The notes below the pieces were generated by a model, which had not been told where the DNA came from, did no database searches, and worked only from the letters and a program-made list of their open reading frames with translations. From contig NZ_QRCU01000031.1 of assembly GCF_003369445.1 (NCBI RefSeq), positions 21,377-85,376 of the forward strand: 64,000 bases of DNA. The letters run 5' to 3'. A program made the translations under genes and the position numbers. This document shows, piece by piece, positions 26,626 to 35,945 of the stretch (its first letter is position 1; each line of letters opens with the position of its first letter). The DNA comes from Arthrobacter silvisoli (lineage in GTDB: Bacteria > Actinomycetota > Actinomycetes > Actinomycetales > Micrococcaceae).

Positions 26626-27996
26626 TCAGGCCGGGGTGGTGGAGATGAAGACGTTCTTGGTTTCGGTGAAGGCGGCCAGCGCATCCGGTCCGAGTTCGCG
26701 CCCCAGGCCTGACTGCTTGAAGCCGCCGAACGGCGTGGAGTACCGGACCGAGGAATGCGAATTGACGGAGAGGTTCCCCGATTCGACGCCGCGGGCAACC
26801 CGCAGGGCCCGGTCCACCCTGGAAGTCCAGATGGAGCCCGACAGCCCGTACTCGGTGTTGTTGGCGATCCGGATGGCCTCGGCCTCGTCGTCGAAAGGAA
26901 CGACGGCGAGCACCGGTCCGAAGATCTCCTCGCGGAAGGCGGGGGAGTCCAGGCCCGGCGTCAGGACGGTGGGCGGGAACCAGAACCCCGCCCCCTCCGG
27001 GGCCTTCCCTCGGAAGGCGACCGGGGCGCCGTCGGGCACAAACGAGGACACGGCCTCGAGCTGCTGGGCCGAAATCAGCGGACCCATGGCGGTGGCCTCA
27101 TCCGCGGGATCGCCCACCGCCATGGCGAGCACCGCGGGTTCGAGCAGCTCCATGAAGCGCTCGTACACGCTGCGCTGCACCAGCACGCGGGAACGGGAGC
27201 AGCAGTCCTGGCCGGCGTTGTCGAAGGCGCCGCCGGGAGTGGCCGCCGCGGCCAGTTCCAGGTCCGCGTCCTCGAAGATGATGTTCGAGCTCTTGCCGCC
27301 GAGTTCCAGGGTCACCCGCTTCACCTGCTCGGAGCAGCCGGCCATGATCTGCTTCCCCACTCCCGTGGAGCCGGTGAAGACGACCTTCCGTACCGCCGGG
27401 TGGGTGACGAAGCGCTGGCCCACCACGGACCCCTTGCCCGGGATCACTTGGAAGACGCCTTCGGGAATGCCGGCCTCCAAGGCCAGTTCAGCGAGCCGGA
27501 TGGCCGTCAGGGGCGTCACTTCTGCGGGTTTGAGAACCACCGTGTTCCCGGCAGCAAGCGCGGGGGCGAACCCCCAGCCGGCGATCGGCATGGGGAAGTT
27601 CCACGGCACAATCACACCCACCACGCCCAGCGGCTCCTGGAAGGTGATGTCCACGCCGCCGGCCACCGGAATCTGCTTGCCGAAGTTCCGTTCCGGGGCT
27701 GCCGAGTAGTACTGCAGCACGTCCCGGACGTTGCCTGCTTCCCAGCGGGCGTTGCCGATGGTGTGCCCGGCATTGCGGACTTCGAGCCGCGCCAGGTTTT
27801 CCAGGTCGGCGTCCACCGCGGCGGCGAAGCGGCGCAGCAGGAGGGCGCGGTCGGCCGGTGCAACGTTCCGCCAGCTTTCATAGGCTGCGGCGGCCCGGGC
27901 AATGGCGGCGTCCACTTCCGGCAGGCCGGCGAGCTGCACCGACTCAATGACCTGCTCGGTAGCCGGGTTGATGACGTCAAAAACAGTGGCGGTCAT
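26626..27996 (-). CDS. Aldehyde dehydrogenase, gamma-glutamyl-aminoaldehyde type
   Basis: A 456-residue NAD(P)-dependent aldehyde dehydrogenase with the oxyanion Asn in VPWNFPM, the catalytic Glu in LELGGKS and the cysteine in NAGQDCCSRSR. It is PuuC-like by context: its ATG overlaps the gamma-Glu hydrolase stop (ATGA), so both are translationally coupled. It probably oxidises a gamma-glutamylated aldehyde. The frame is open upstream, but ATG at 27996 fits the family start. Confidence 0.85.
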   Translation of the reverse strand: MTATVFDVINPATEQVIESVQLAGLPEVDAAIARAAAAYESWRNVAPADRALLLRRFAAAVDADLENLARLEVRNAGHTIGNARWEAGNVRDVLQYYSAAPERNFGKQIPVAGGVDITFQEPLGVVGVIVPWNFPMPIAGWGFAPALAAGNTVVLKPAEVTPLTAIRLAELALEAGIPEGVFQVIPGKGSVVGQRFVTHPAVRKVVFTGSTGVGKQIMAGCSEQVKRVTLELGGKSSNIIFEDADLELAAAATPGGAFDNAGQDCCSRSRVLVQRSVYERFMELLEPAVLAMAVGDPADEATAMGPLISAQQLEAVSSFVPDGAPVAFRGKAPEGAGFWFPPTVLTPGLDSPAFREEIFGPVLAVVPFDDEAEAIRIANNTEYGLSGSIWTSRVDRALRVARGVESGNLSVNSHSSVRYSTPFGGFKQSGLGRELGPDALAAFTETKNVFISTTPA

Positions 27997-28763
27997 GGCG
28001 TGGACATCGCTTTCGTGGTGTCGGTGACGGTCAGGGGATGTTCGCGGCGGTAGGCGGTGGCGGCCGCCACGAAGCCGTGGAAGAGCCGAAGGTCTGCCGG
28101 GTTCTGCTCCGGATGGAACTGCACGCCCAGCACCCAGCACCCGTCCTTGCTTTCGAGCGCTTGGATGGTTCCGTCGGCGGAACGGGCCGTGACCCGGAGT
28201 TCCGCGGGAACGGCATCCACCGCCTGGTGGTGGTAGCAGGGAGCCGTGCCGGAAGAGCCCAGCAGTCCATCGATCAGGCTGCCCGGTTCGGTGCTGAACG
28301 CCGCTTCGCCGAACACCCCGGGCGCCGGCTGGTAGTTGGCGCCGGGGTTGATGTCCGGGATGTGCTGCACCAGCGAGCCGCCCAGGGCGACGCTGAGCAG
28401 CTGGGCTCCGCGGCAGATCGAGAACAGCGGCAGGCCGCGTTCCAGGGCCGCCCGGGTGAGTGCCGCATCGTGCGCATCCCGCAGCGGCTGTGGTGCGGTC
28501 AGCGGATGCGGCGCCGCCCCGTAAAGGGACGGGTCGACGTCGGGACCGCCCACCACGATCAGGCCGTCCACGAGGTCCAGCACCGATTCGTCGGTGCCCA
28601 GCGGCGGCAGGAGCAGCGGGGTGCCGCCCGCCGCGACCACCGCTTCCACGTACGTGCCGGGAAGGATGGCGGCCGGCGCGTTCCAGACTCCCCAGGATGC
28701 TTCCTGGTAGTAGCTGGTCAGGGCGATCTTCGGACGGTAGGCGTTAGAGACGTTCGAAGCCAC
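27993..28763 (-). CDS. puuD: Gamma-glutamyl amide hydrolase (PuuD-like class I amidotransferase fold)
   Basis: About 256 residues with the nucleophile cysteine in FSICRGAQLL and the His-Glu of the triad in GVQFHPEQNP. PuuD releases glutamate from gamma-glutamyl-GABA. I place the start at GTG 28763, overlapping the end of the GS-like gene by 20 nt, because family N-termini begin just before RPKIALTSYY. A further GTG at 28769 is possible. It ends overlapping the aldehyde dehydrogenase start. Confidence 0.87.
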   Translation of the reverse strand: MASNVSNAYRPKIALTSYYQEASWGVWNAPAAILPGTYVEAVVAAGGTPLLLPPLGTDESVLDLVDGLIVVGGPDVDPSLYGAAPHPLTAPQPLRDAHDAALTRAALERGLPLFSICRGAQLLSVALGGSLVQHIPDINPGANYQPAPGVFGEAAFSTEPGSLIDGLLGSSGTAPCYHHQAVDAVPAELRVTARSADGTIQALESKDGCWVLGVQFHPEQNPADLRLFHGFVAAATAYRREHPLTVTDTTKAMSTP

Positions 28764-30114
28764 GGACACGTTCCCAGTCAGTAATGGCGCTGTCAAAAGC
28801 GGCGAGTTCCACGCCGGCGGCGTGGACGTAGTGATCAACCACCTCGTCGCCGAAGGCCTTGCGGGCGATGCTGCTTTCCGCCAGCAGGGCGCGGGCGTCG
28901 CGGAGGGTCGTGGGCAGCCGGTCCGCGTCGGAATCGTAGGCGTTGCCCTTGGTGATGGCCGGCATTGGCACATCGTTTTCCAAACCATGGATGACGGCCG
29001 CCACGAGCGCTGCCGCGGCCAGGTAGGGATTCACGTCGCCTCCGCCTACGCGGTTTTCGGTGCGCAGGCCGGGGCCGTGCCCCACCACCCGCAACGCACA
29101 GCTTCGGTTGTCCAGGCCCCAGGCGATGGCCGTGGGCGCGAAGCTGCCCTCGACGTATCTCTTGTAGGAGTTGATGTTGGGGGCGAGGAAATAGCTGAGT
29201 TCGCGGAGCGCGGCGAGCTGGCCTCCGATGAAGCGCTCCATGACCGGGCTGAACCCATGCTCGCTGTCGCCGGGCAGGACCGGCTTGCCGTCCAGGTCCG
29301 TGAGGCTGATGTGGATGTGGCAGGAATTGCCTTCGCGCTCGTTGAACTTGGACATGAAGGTGATGCTCTTGCCATGCTGGTCGGCGATTTCCTTGGCGCC
29401 GTTCTTGTAGAAGCTGTGCTTGTCGCACGCCGCCAGAGCTTCGTCATAGCGGAAGGTGATTTCCTGCTGGCCCAGGTTGCATTCGCCCTTGGAGGATTCG
29501 ACCACCAATCCGGCGGCCTCCATGTTGTTGCGGATGGAACGGATCACCGGTTCCAGGCGGGACGTGGCCAGCAGGGAGTAGTCGACGTTGTATTGCGTGG
29601 CCGGAGTGAGGCCGGTGTAGCCCTTGTCCCAGGCCTGCGAGTAGGAGTCGTCGAACATGATGAACTCCAGCTCGGTGCCGATGTGGGCGCGGTATCCAAG
29701 CTTTTCGAGGCGCTCGAGCTGGGCCTTCAGGACCTGCCGCGGGGATGCCACCACCGGGGAACCGTCGGTCCAGAGCACATCGCATTGCACCATCGCAGTA
29801 CCTTCGAGCCAAGGAACGCGGCGAAGGGTGGCAAGGTCCGGCTTCATCACCATGTCTCCGTAGCCGGTCTCCCAGGAGGACATCGCATAGCCGTCAACGG
29901 TGTTCATTTCGACGTCGACCGCCAGCAGGTAGTTGCAGCCCTCCGCGCCGTGGTCCAGGACGTCTTCAAGGAAGGAACGTGCGCCGCAGCGTTTGCCTTG
30001 GAGCCGGCCCAGGGCGTCGGTCATCGCAACGACGACGGTATCGATTTCGCCGGTGTCGATGAGTTCCTTGAGCGTCTCCAGCGTCAGGTGCCGGCTCTTC
30101 TCTTGAGCATTCAT
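28744..30114 (-). CDS. Glutamine-synthetase-like gamma-glutamyl-amine ligase
   Basis: A 456-residue GS-fold ligase that would join glutamate to an amine using ATP. It shows the metal-binding Glu pair in GTELEFIMF and SSKGECNLGQQEI, the His motif NSCHIHISL, and ENRVGGGDVNPYLAAAAL, as in PuuA, GlnA3 and GlnA4. It lacks the Tyr-adenylylation C-terminal region of housekeeping GlnA. Putrescine or ethanolamine are the likely acceptors; the neighbouring Eat-like permease tips toward ethanolamine. Confidence 0.85.
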   Translation of the reverse strand: MNAQEKSRHLTLETLKELIDTGEIDTVVVAMTDALGRLQGKRCGARSFLEDVLDHGAEGCNYLLAVDVEMNTVDGYAMSSWETGYGDMVMKPDLATLRRVPWLEGTAMVQCDVLWTDGSPVVASPRQVLKAQLERLEKLGYRAHIGTELEFIMFDDSYSQAWDKGYTGLTPATQYNVDYSLLATSRLEPVIRSIRNNMEAAGLVVESSKGECNLGQQEITFRYDEALAACDKHSFYKNGAKEIADQHGKSITFMSKFNEREGNSCHIHISLTDLDGKPVLPGDSEHGFSPVMERFIGGQLAALRELSYFLAPNINSYKRYVEGSFAPTAIAWGLDNRSCALRVVGHGPGLRTENRVGGGDVNPYLAAAALVAAVIHGLENDVPMPAITKGNAYDSDADRLPTTLRDARALLAESSIARKAFGDEVVDHYVHAAGVELAAFDSAITDWERVRGFERL

Positions 30115-30161
30115 GATGCCTCCGCAATGTGATTTCGGATGGTTTGTAAATTTGGGTGCCG

Positions 30162-31592
30162 TCAGGCCTTGAGCTCTGCTTCGGCGCGGGCCAGCCGGGC
30201 GAATTCTTCCTCGGGTGCGCCGGCGACGATGCGGTGCCGGCTGTAGAACCAGTAGTAGAGGAGCGCTGCGGCGAAGATGCCGGCGGTGATGGAGGCAGCG
30301 AAGACGTCGACGACGAATGTCGCCACGACTGCTACGGCTGACAGCACCAGGGCAATCGAGGTGGTGACGGTTCCGCCGGGGGTCCGGTAGCCACGCTCGA
30401 GGAGGGGCTCCTTCTTTCGCAGCACGATGTGCGAGAGGTTGAGCAGCACATAGGAGACGGTCGCGCCGAATACGGCGATGTTGATCAGCAGGGCGCCGTC
30501 CTGCGTGGTCGCTGCAAGGAGGAAGCCGACGGTTCCCGGCACGATAAGGGCCCAGTAGGGCGTGCGGCGCTTTCCGGTGAGGGACATCCAGCGGGGCAAA
30601 TAGCCGGCGCGGGAGAGCGCGAACAGCTGGCGCGAATAGGCGAAGATGATGGAAAAGAAGCTCGCCACCAGTCCGGCGAGTCCCGCGTAATTGATGAAGT
30701 CGGCCAGCGGCGTATTGCCGCCGTAGGCGATGCGCAGGGCTTCGGGAAGCGGGTTGTCCGAGGTGCTCATGGCCTGGGACCCTGCGGCGCCGGGAACCAG
30801 GATCAGCATCAGCGCGCCGAAGATCACCAGGATGATCACGGACACGATGATTCCGCGGGGCATGTCTTTCTTGGGGTTGGCGGTTTCTTCGGCGGCGAGG
30901 GGGACGCCTTCCACGGCAAGGAAGAACCAGATGCCGTAGACAAGCGCCGCAAGGATGCCACTGACTCCCATCGGAAGGAACGCGCTGGCTCCGGCGGAAC
31001 CGTCGGGAACAATGTCGAACAGCTTGGCCGGATCGAACTTGGGAAGCAGTCCGGCGACTGCCGCTGCCAGTGCAATCGTTGCCACCGCGGTGATGGCAAA
31101 CATGATCTTCAAGGCTTCGCCCACGCCGCGGATGTGTATGCCGATGAAGATGACGTAGGTGACCAGGTAGACGGGCCAGGAGTTGGTGAGGCCGAAAAGT
31201 CCCAGCGCTTCAACGTAGCCGCCGATGAACGTTGCAATGGCGGCGGGCGCCACCGCGTACTCAATCAGCACGGCCATGCCGGTGGCGAATCCTCCGAGGG
31301 GGCCCAGGGCCCTGCGGGCGAAAGCATAGCCCGCTCCCGCCGTCGGGAGGGTGGAGGAAAGTTCAGCGAGGCCAAAAACCATGCACGTGTACATGACGCC
31401 CATCAGGATGAAGGCGATCAACAGCCCGCCCCAGCCCCCCTGGGCGAGGCCGAGGTTCCAGCCGGCGAAGTCGCCGGAAATAACGTAGGCAACGCCCAGC
31501 CCGGCAAGGAGCACCCAACCGGCGGCGCCCCGGTTCAGCCTGCGGTGCTGCAAATACGCATCGTCGTTGCGTGCTGTGTCTGTTGTTTCCAT
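30162..31592 (-). CDS. APC-superfamily amine permease (ethanolamine-permease-like)
   Basis: A 476-residue protein with about twelve membrane helices. The first helix (YVISGDFAGWNLGLAQGGWGG) and LPTAGAGYAFARRALGPLGGF resemble the ethanolamine permease (Eat) subgroup of APC transporters. It is the first gene of the amine operon, 47 nt upstream of the GS-like gene, and imports the substrate. Putrescine or another amine remains possible. Confidence 0.82.
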   Translation of the reverse strand: METTDTARNDDAYLQHRRLNRGAAGWVLLAGLGVAYVISGDFAGWNLGLAQGGWGGLLIAFILMGVMYTCMVFGLAELSSTLPTAGAGYAFARRALGPLGGFATGMAVLIEYAVAPAAIATFIGGYVEALGLFGLTNSWPVYLVTYVIFIGIHIRGVGEALKIMFAITAVATIALAAAVAGLLPKFDPAKLFDIVPDGSAGASAFLPMGVSGILAALVYGIWFFLAVEGVPLAAEETANPKKDMPRGIIVSVIILVIFGALMLILVPGAAGSQAMSTSDNPLPEALRIAYGGNTPLADFINYAGLAGLVASFFSIIFAYSRQLFALSRAGYLPRWMSLTGKRRTPYWALIVPGTVGFLLAATTQDGALLINIAVFGATVSYVLLNLSHIVLRKKEPLLERGYRTPGGTVTTSIALVLSAVAVVATFVVDVFAASITAGIFAAALLYYWFYSRHRIVAGAPEEEFARLARAEAELKA

Positions 31593-31652
31593 GTGTCTTC
31601 CTAAGAGGGGAGGAATGCAGTGGGAAATTCTGAAGTGTGCGGGTGTTCTAAA

Positions 31653-31711
31653 GGACTGTTTTTAGTCCAAGAGCTGCATCACAGTCTGAGGGTGATCTGC
31701 ACCACGGTCAA
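31653..31711 (-). promoter_or_regulatory. Permease-operon promoter and leader dyad
   Basis: On the minus strand a -35 TTGACC (rc of 31706-31711) and a -10 CAGACT (rc of 31683-31688) are 17 bp apart and point toward the permease. The dyad GGTG-N5-CACC (31691-31703) lies between them. A small hairpin GGACT-N6-AGTCC (31653-31668) falls in the leader. Confidence 0.55.
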
Positions 31712-31756
31712 GCGTTTTGACGAAAAATATGCTGTTTTCGGAAGATTTGCACGGAG

Positions 31757-31800
31757 CAATGGTCCTCTGCGTGACCATTGAGGGCGGGTGCGGGTAGTAT
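31757..31800 (+). promoter_or_regulatory. FadR-type regulator promoter with 8-bp inverted repeat
   Basis: CAATGGTC (31757-31764) and GACCATTG (31773-31780) form a perfect 8-bp inverted repeat with an 8-nt spacer. A -10 TAGTAT (31795-31800) sits 17 bp after a -35-like TGACCA (31772-31777) that falls inside the repeat. The arrangement suggests an operator for autoregulation by the GntR/FadR protein, shared with the divergent permease promoter. Confidence 0.6.
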
Positions 31801-31853
31801 GGGTCCAACATCGACGGTCCCGGTTCCGGCCCTAGTGAAGGGGAGGCTCCGCC

Positions 31854-32570
31854 ATGCAGGATTCTCCGTTCGGCCCTTCGTACTCCGTGCTGCGCCCGGT
31901 GCGTGGCGGAAACGCCTTTGAAGAGACGATCGAGCACCTCCTGCAGACCATCAAGCTTGGGATATTCGCGCCGTCGGAGAAGCTTCCGCCGGAGCGTGAA
32001 CTGGCGGAAAGGCTTGGGGTTTCCCGGGCAACACTGCGGGACGCCCTGGGCGAACTGCAAAACGCCGGTTACTTGGAGGTTCAGCGGGGGCGCTATGGCG
32101 GCACCTACGTCTCAAGCTCGGCCGTTCATCGCCCCTCGGAGAATCGTCCGCTGGAACGTGCGGAGGTCGAGGATGTGCTGTTGTTCCGTGGAATCATTGA
32201 GCCGGCCGCCGCGGTGCTGTCGGCAAAGGCCGCGCTGACTGCCGCGGCGCGGCAACATCTGCAGCAGTGTCTCTCGGAACTGATGAGTGCGACGCCGGAA
32301 ACCTACCGTCCGCGGGACGCCCGGTTCCACATCGCCATCGCCGAGCTGTCCGGATCACCCAGCCTGGTGGGCGCGGTGGCGGAGACGCGTGCGCGGCTCA
32401 ACGACCTGTTGGACCGCATCCCGCGCCTGGGCACAAATCTTGAGCACGCCAACGAACAGCACGCTGAAATCGCAGAGGCCATCCTCAAAGGCGACGCCGT
32501 CACGGCAGAGCGGATCACCGTGGAACACCTTGAGGGCACCGCGTCCCTCTTGCGCGGCTTCCTCGCCTGA
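31854..32570 (+). CDS. FadR-subfamily GntR transcriptional regulator
   Basis: A 238-residue regulator with an N-terminal winged HTH (KLPPERELAERLGVSRATLRD) and a C-terminal all-helical FCD domain (about residues 100-230). Its probable metal ligands lie in DARFHIAIAELSG and NEQHAEIAEAI. It is divergent from the amine permease operon and very likely controls it in response to an amine intermediate. AGGGGAGG precedes the ATG. Confidence 0.87.
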   Translation: MQDSPFGPSYSVLRPVRGGNAFEETIEHLLQTIKLGIFAPSEKLPPERELAERLGVSRATLRDALGELQNAGYLEVQRGRYGGTYVSSSAVHRPSENRPLERAEVEDVLLFRGIIEPAAAVLSAKAALTAAARQHLQQCLSELMSATPETYRPRDARFHIAIAELSGSPSLVGAVAETRARLNDLLDRIPRLGTNLEHANEQHAEIAEAILKGDAVTAERITVEHLEGTASLLRGFLA

Positions 32571-32612
32571 GGGCCCGGAGGTTGGCCTATTTCCACCGGC
32601 TGCCGCGCTCTC

Positions 32613-32632
32613 TTGACTGAAAATTCAGTCAA
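32613..32632. promoter_or_regulatory. Perfect 9-bp inverted repeat, TetR operator at the NCS1 promoter
   Basis: TTGACTGAA and TTCAGTCAA flank a 2-bp centre, a typical TetR-family operator geometry. The left arm doubles as a -35 (TTGACT), with CTTATC at 32635-32640 as a plausible -10. Repressor binding would block the NCS1-tetR operon. Confidence 0.72.
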
Positions 32633-32685
32633 AGCTTATCGTTGACGCGTTGCATCATGGTGATGCAGTTCACGAAAGGCTTGAG

Positions 32686-34230
32686 ATGATGAGCACGCGC
32701 ATCCGCAAAGACGCGGATCCCGCCGGTGCCGTGTCCCAACACAAGGACCGCTTCGGCAGCATTGAGACAGTTGGCATTGAGTTCATTCCGGACGAAGAAC
32801 GTACCTCCCGGCCCCGGAACCTCTTCACGGTGTTTTTCGGGGGTAACTTCGCCTTCTCGGTCATCGTTTTCGGATGGCTCCCCATCACTTTCGGACTGGA
32901 CTTCGCCGGCGCGGTGACGGCCAGCCTCACCGGCCTCATCCTTGGGACGCTCCTGATCGCGCCGATGGCCTTGCTGGGGCCGCGGACGGGCACGAACAAT
33001 ACCGTCTCCAGTGCTGCGCATTTTGGCACCCGCGGCCGGCTGATCGGATCCGGCCTCACACTGCTGTTCGCTCTGGCCTACGCCGCCATCGCGGTCTGGA
33101 CTTCGGGCGACGCGCTGGTGGCGGCCGCCGAACGGCTGTTCGGAACGCCGGTTGACGGCGCCACCCTGGCCATCGGTTACGCCGTCATTTCCGTGGAAAT
33201 CGTGCTGGTAGCACTGTTCGGCCACGGGACGGTGGTGGCGATGCAGAAGTTTGTCGCCCCGGTGGTCGGCGTCCTTCTGGTCATCGGGGTGGTTGCGTTC
33301 GCCCCCACCTTCAGCCCCACCTCCGTGCATGCGGACTACCTTCTGGGTGACTTCTGGCCCACCTGGATCCTGTCCGCAGTCATCTCCATAGGCGGTCCGC
33401 TGTCCTATGCGCCGACGCTGGGTGACTACAGCCGGCGCATCTCGCGGAAGCTCCACCCCGACCGTTCCGTGGTCGCGGCCACCTGCCTTGGAGTGTTCCT
33501 CGGCCTCTTTGTCACGGCACTCTTCGGCGCCTTCACGGCGGCGGCCATCCCGGAACTGGGCGGCTCCTACGTGGCGGACCTGGTCCGTTCCGCGCCGGCC
33601 TGGTACCTGCTTCCGATCCTCGTCATCGCCCTCGCCGGCGGGCTCGGACAGGGTGTGCTCAACCTGTACGCCAGCGGACTTGACCTGGAAGCACTCTTTC
33701 CGCGGCTTCGTCGTGTCCACACGACGCTCATCACCTCGGCGGCCGCCGTCGGGCTCCTGTACCTCGGGGTCTTCGTCTTCAACGCCGTCGATTCCATCAC
33801 CGCCATGACGCTGGTGCTCAACGGATTCGCGGGCCCTTGGGTGGCAATCAATGTCCTCGGGTTCCTGGTGGTGCGGCGCGGCAAGTACAGTCCGGGCGAT
33901 CTCCAGCTTTTCCGCGCCAACGCCTCGTCCGGATGCTACTGGAACACCGGTGGCTGGAACCTCCGCGCCGTGATTCCCTGGGCCGCCGGATCAGCCTTCG
34001 GCGTGCTGGCGACAGACACATCCCTTTACGCCGGCCCGCTCTCGCAACTCGCCGGCGGCATCGACCTCAGTTTCCTCGGTTCCACGGCCATCGGAGCCAT
34101 CGGCTACCTGGCGGCCCTCCGTTTCTGGCCTGAGGCCGCGGGACAGCCGGGTTCCACGGTGAACTCCGCCGCGAACTCCACGGCAACCTCCGCGGCGACG
34201 GAGCAGGTATTACTGTCGAACCATGACTGA
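32686..34230 (+). CDS. NCS1-family purine/cytosine-type permease
   Basis: A 514-residue membrane protein with about twelve helices. PRNLFTVFFGGNFAFSVI and ALLGPRTGTNNTVSSAAHFG mark the NCS1 cytosine/purine permease family, and YAPTLGDYSRRI is the conserved loop. ATG at 32686 (or 32689) follows GAAAGG. Substrates of relatives include cytosine, purines, allantoin and hydantoins. It is co-transcribed with the next tetR gene. Confidence 0.87.
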   Translation: MMSTRIRKDADPAGAVSQHKDRFGSIETVGIEFIPDEERTSRPRNLFTVFFGGNFAFSVIVFGWLPITFGLDFAGAVTASLTGLILGTLLIAPMALLGPRTGTNNTVSSAAHFGTRGRLIGSGLTLLFALAYAAIAVWTSGDALVAAAERLFGTPVDGATLAIGYAVISVEIVLVALFGHGTVVAMQKFVAPVVGVLLVIGVVAFAPTFSPTSVHADYLLGDFWPTWILSAVISIGGPLSYAPTLGDYSRRISRKLHPDRSVVAATCLGVFLGLFVTALFGAFTAAAIPELGGSYVADLVRSAPAWYLLPILVIALAGGLGQGVLNLYASGLDLEALFPRLRRVHTTLITSAAAVGLLYLGVFVFNAVDSITAMTLVLNGFAGPWVAINVLGFLVVRRGKYSPGDLQLFRANASSGCYWNTGGWNLRAVIPWAAGSAFGVLATDTSLYAGPLSQLAGGIDLSFLGSTAIGAIGYLAALRFWPEAAGQPGSTVNSAANSTATSAATEQVLLSNHD

Positions 34231-34807
34231 CAAACTGGGCAAGATCCTCACTGCCGCCACCACCTGCATCGCCAGGAACGGAGTGCGGGGACTGCGGGTC
34301 AACGACGTAGCGAAGGAAGCCGGTGTCTCCTCCGGCTTGCTTTACTACCACTTCACCGATCGCGCCGGATTGCTGGCCGCGACGCTGGATCACATCAACA
34401 AGCAGGTCGGCAAGGACGACTCTCCCGCCTCACCCGAAACCGGAGACGGCGACAAGCACCTGCGCCACCTCCTGCTCGACGAGATCAAAGACGACCCGGA
34501 AGTCCGGCAGAACTCGGTGGCGTGGAACGAACTGCGGGCTTGCTCAGTCTTCGAACAGGACCTGAGCGAACCGCTTTCGCGGACCACTGCGGAATGGAAC
34601 CGTGAGATCGCCCGTGCCCTCGTCGCCGCGGGACATGCTGCCAACGAAGAGGAGGCGGCAACCACCGCGGAGATGCTGACCTGCCTGGTGGAAGGGATCT
34701 CCGGCCGGTGGCTCAGCGGGTTCGTCTCCACGGACCACGCACGCTCCCTCCTGGCAACGGCGGTCGACTCCCTCACGAGCGGACGTCCGGCAGCGACCAG
34801 CCGTTAA
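34223..34807 (+). CDS. TetR-family regulator (BetI-like)
   Basis: A 194-residue regulator with the HTH VNDVAKEAGVSSGLLYYHF, of the BetI/RutR-like branch. Its ATG overlaps the NCS1 permease end by 8 nt, so they are translationally coupled. The obvious operator is the palindrome at 32613-32632, giving a simple negative loop on the transporter. Confidence 0.88.
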   Translation: MTDKLGKILTAATTCIARNGVRGLRVNDVAKEAGVSSGLLYYHFTDRAGLLAATLDHINKQVGKDDSPASPETGDGDKHLRHLLLDEIKDDPEVRQNSVAWNELRACSVFEQDLSEPLSRTTAEWNREIARALVAAGHAANEEEAATTAEMLTCLVEGISGRWLSGFVSTDHARSLLATAVDSLTSGRPAATSR

Positions 34808-34896
34808 GCGATGGCGGGCTGCCTGGCTGGTCAGGTTTGGACGCGTTGACGGTTTTCTCAGGTGCCGCGAAGTCCAAGTGGCCGGCCACGAGGCGG

Positions 34897-34920
34897 TCGG
34901 CCTCGAATAATCGAGGCCGA
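34897..34920. terminator. Bidirectional terminator hairpin between tetR and nadE
   Basis: TCGGCCTCGA and TCGAGGCCGA form a perfect 10-bp stem with an ATAA loop between two convergent genes. There is no U-tract on either side. Confidence 0.75.
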
Positions 34921-34947
34921 TCGGCTGCTTTCGCCCGGAAGAATGCC

Positions 34948-35769
34948 CTACTTCCACCAGCTGTCGAAGATGGTGACCGGAACGGTCCGCTTGTGGCGGG
35001 TGCGCAGGTACTTGTCCTCGATGATCTTCGCGACACCCTCGGGAACCTCGCGGCCCTCAAGGTAGTCGTCGATCTGGTCGTAGCTCAGGCCCAGTTCGTC
35101 CTCGTCGGTGCGGCCGGGCCGGCCGTCCAGCAGGTCCGCGGTCGGGACCTTTTCCCAGATCCGTGCGGGTGCACCCAGCTCGGCCAGCAGGGCCCGGTTC
35201 TGGCGCTTGTTGAGGCCGAACAGCGGCAGGATGTCGGCGCCGCCGTCGCCGAACTTGGTGAAGAAGCCGGTGACGGATTCGGCGCCGTGATCCGTGCCGA
35301 TCACCAGGTAATTGTGTTCGCCGGCCAGCGCGTACTGAGCCACCATGCGGATGCGGGCCTTGGTGTTGCCCTTGTGGAAGTCCGAGATCGCGGAACCGCT
35401 GCTCTTTTCGAACTCGTCCTCCACGCCGTCCACAGCGGCGGAGATGTTGAAGGTCCATTCGGTCTTGGCTTGGATGAAGTCCAGTGCAGCCTGGGCGTCG
35501 TCCTCGTCATGCTGGGTGCCGTAGGGCAGGCGGACGGCCACGAAGTTGGCCTCCACGCCTTCGCTCTCGAGCTCCTCTACGGCGAGCTGGGCAAGTCGCC
35601 CCGCCAGGGAGGAGTCCAGCCCCCCGGAGATCCCCAGCACGAAGCCCTTGGTGTGGGTGGCCTTGAGGTATTCCTTCAGGAACGTGACGCGCCTGCGCAC
35701 CTCCCCGGCAGGATCGATCCGGGGCTGGACGCCCATTTCCTCGATGATCTTCGCCTGGAGTTTGCGCAT
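34948..35769 (-). CDS. nadE: NAD synthetase, ammonia-dependent
   Basis: A 273-residue enzyme that amidates deamido-NAD with ATP and ammonia. It has the PP-loop [18 protein letters not shown] and the [26 protein letters not shown] block. Its length fits the bacterial NH3-dependent form with no glutaminase domain. It is a core gene placed among catabolic clusters and has its own transcript. Confidence 0.95.
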   Translation of the reverse strand: MRKLQAKIIEEMGVQPRIDPAGEVRRRVTFLKEYLKATHTKGFVLGISGGLDSSLAGRLAQLAVEELESEGVEANFVAVRLPYGTQHDEDDAQAALDFIQAKTEWTFNISAAVDGVEDEFEKSSGSAISDFHKGNTKARIRMVAQYALAGEHNYLVIGTDHGAESVTGFFTKFGDGGADILPLFGLNKRQNRALLAELGAPARIWEKVPTADLLDGRPGRTDEDELGLSYDQIDDYLEGREVPEGVAKIIEDKYLRTRHKRTVPVTIFDSWWK

Positions 35770-35881
35770 GCCACCAAGACTAGCCAGCCGCGTCCACAGG
35801 GCTCAACTGTGGCGCGCTGCATTGCGCCTGGGGTCTGGACGTGCTGGAGTCCCTGAAGAACCGGCGGTCTTTACGGCCGAA

Positions 35882-35898
35882 GTCTCAAAGTATGAGAC
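35882..35898. repeat. Short inverted repeat in the nadE-lacI spacer
   Basis: GTCTCA-AAGTA-TGAGAC forms 6-bp arms about 50 bp beyond the lacI stop. It may be a weak terminator or a protein site. The rest of 35770-35945 shows nothing else. Confidence 0.4.
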
Positions 35899-35945
35899 AT
35901 GAGCCCAACCCTGTGAAACTGTGCCTTACGCCAGAGCTGTACACA

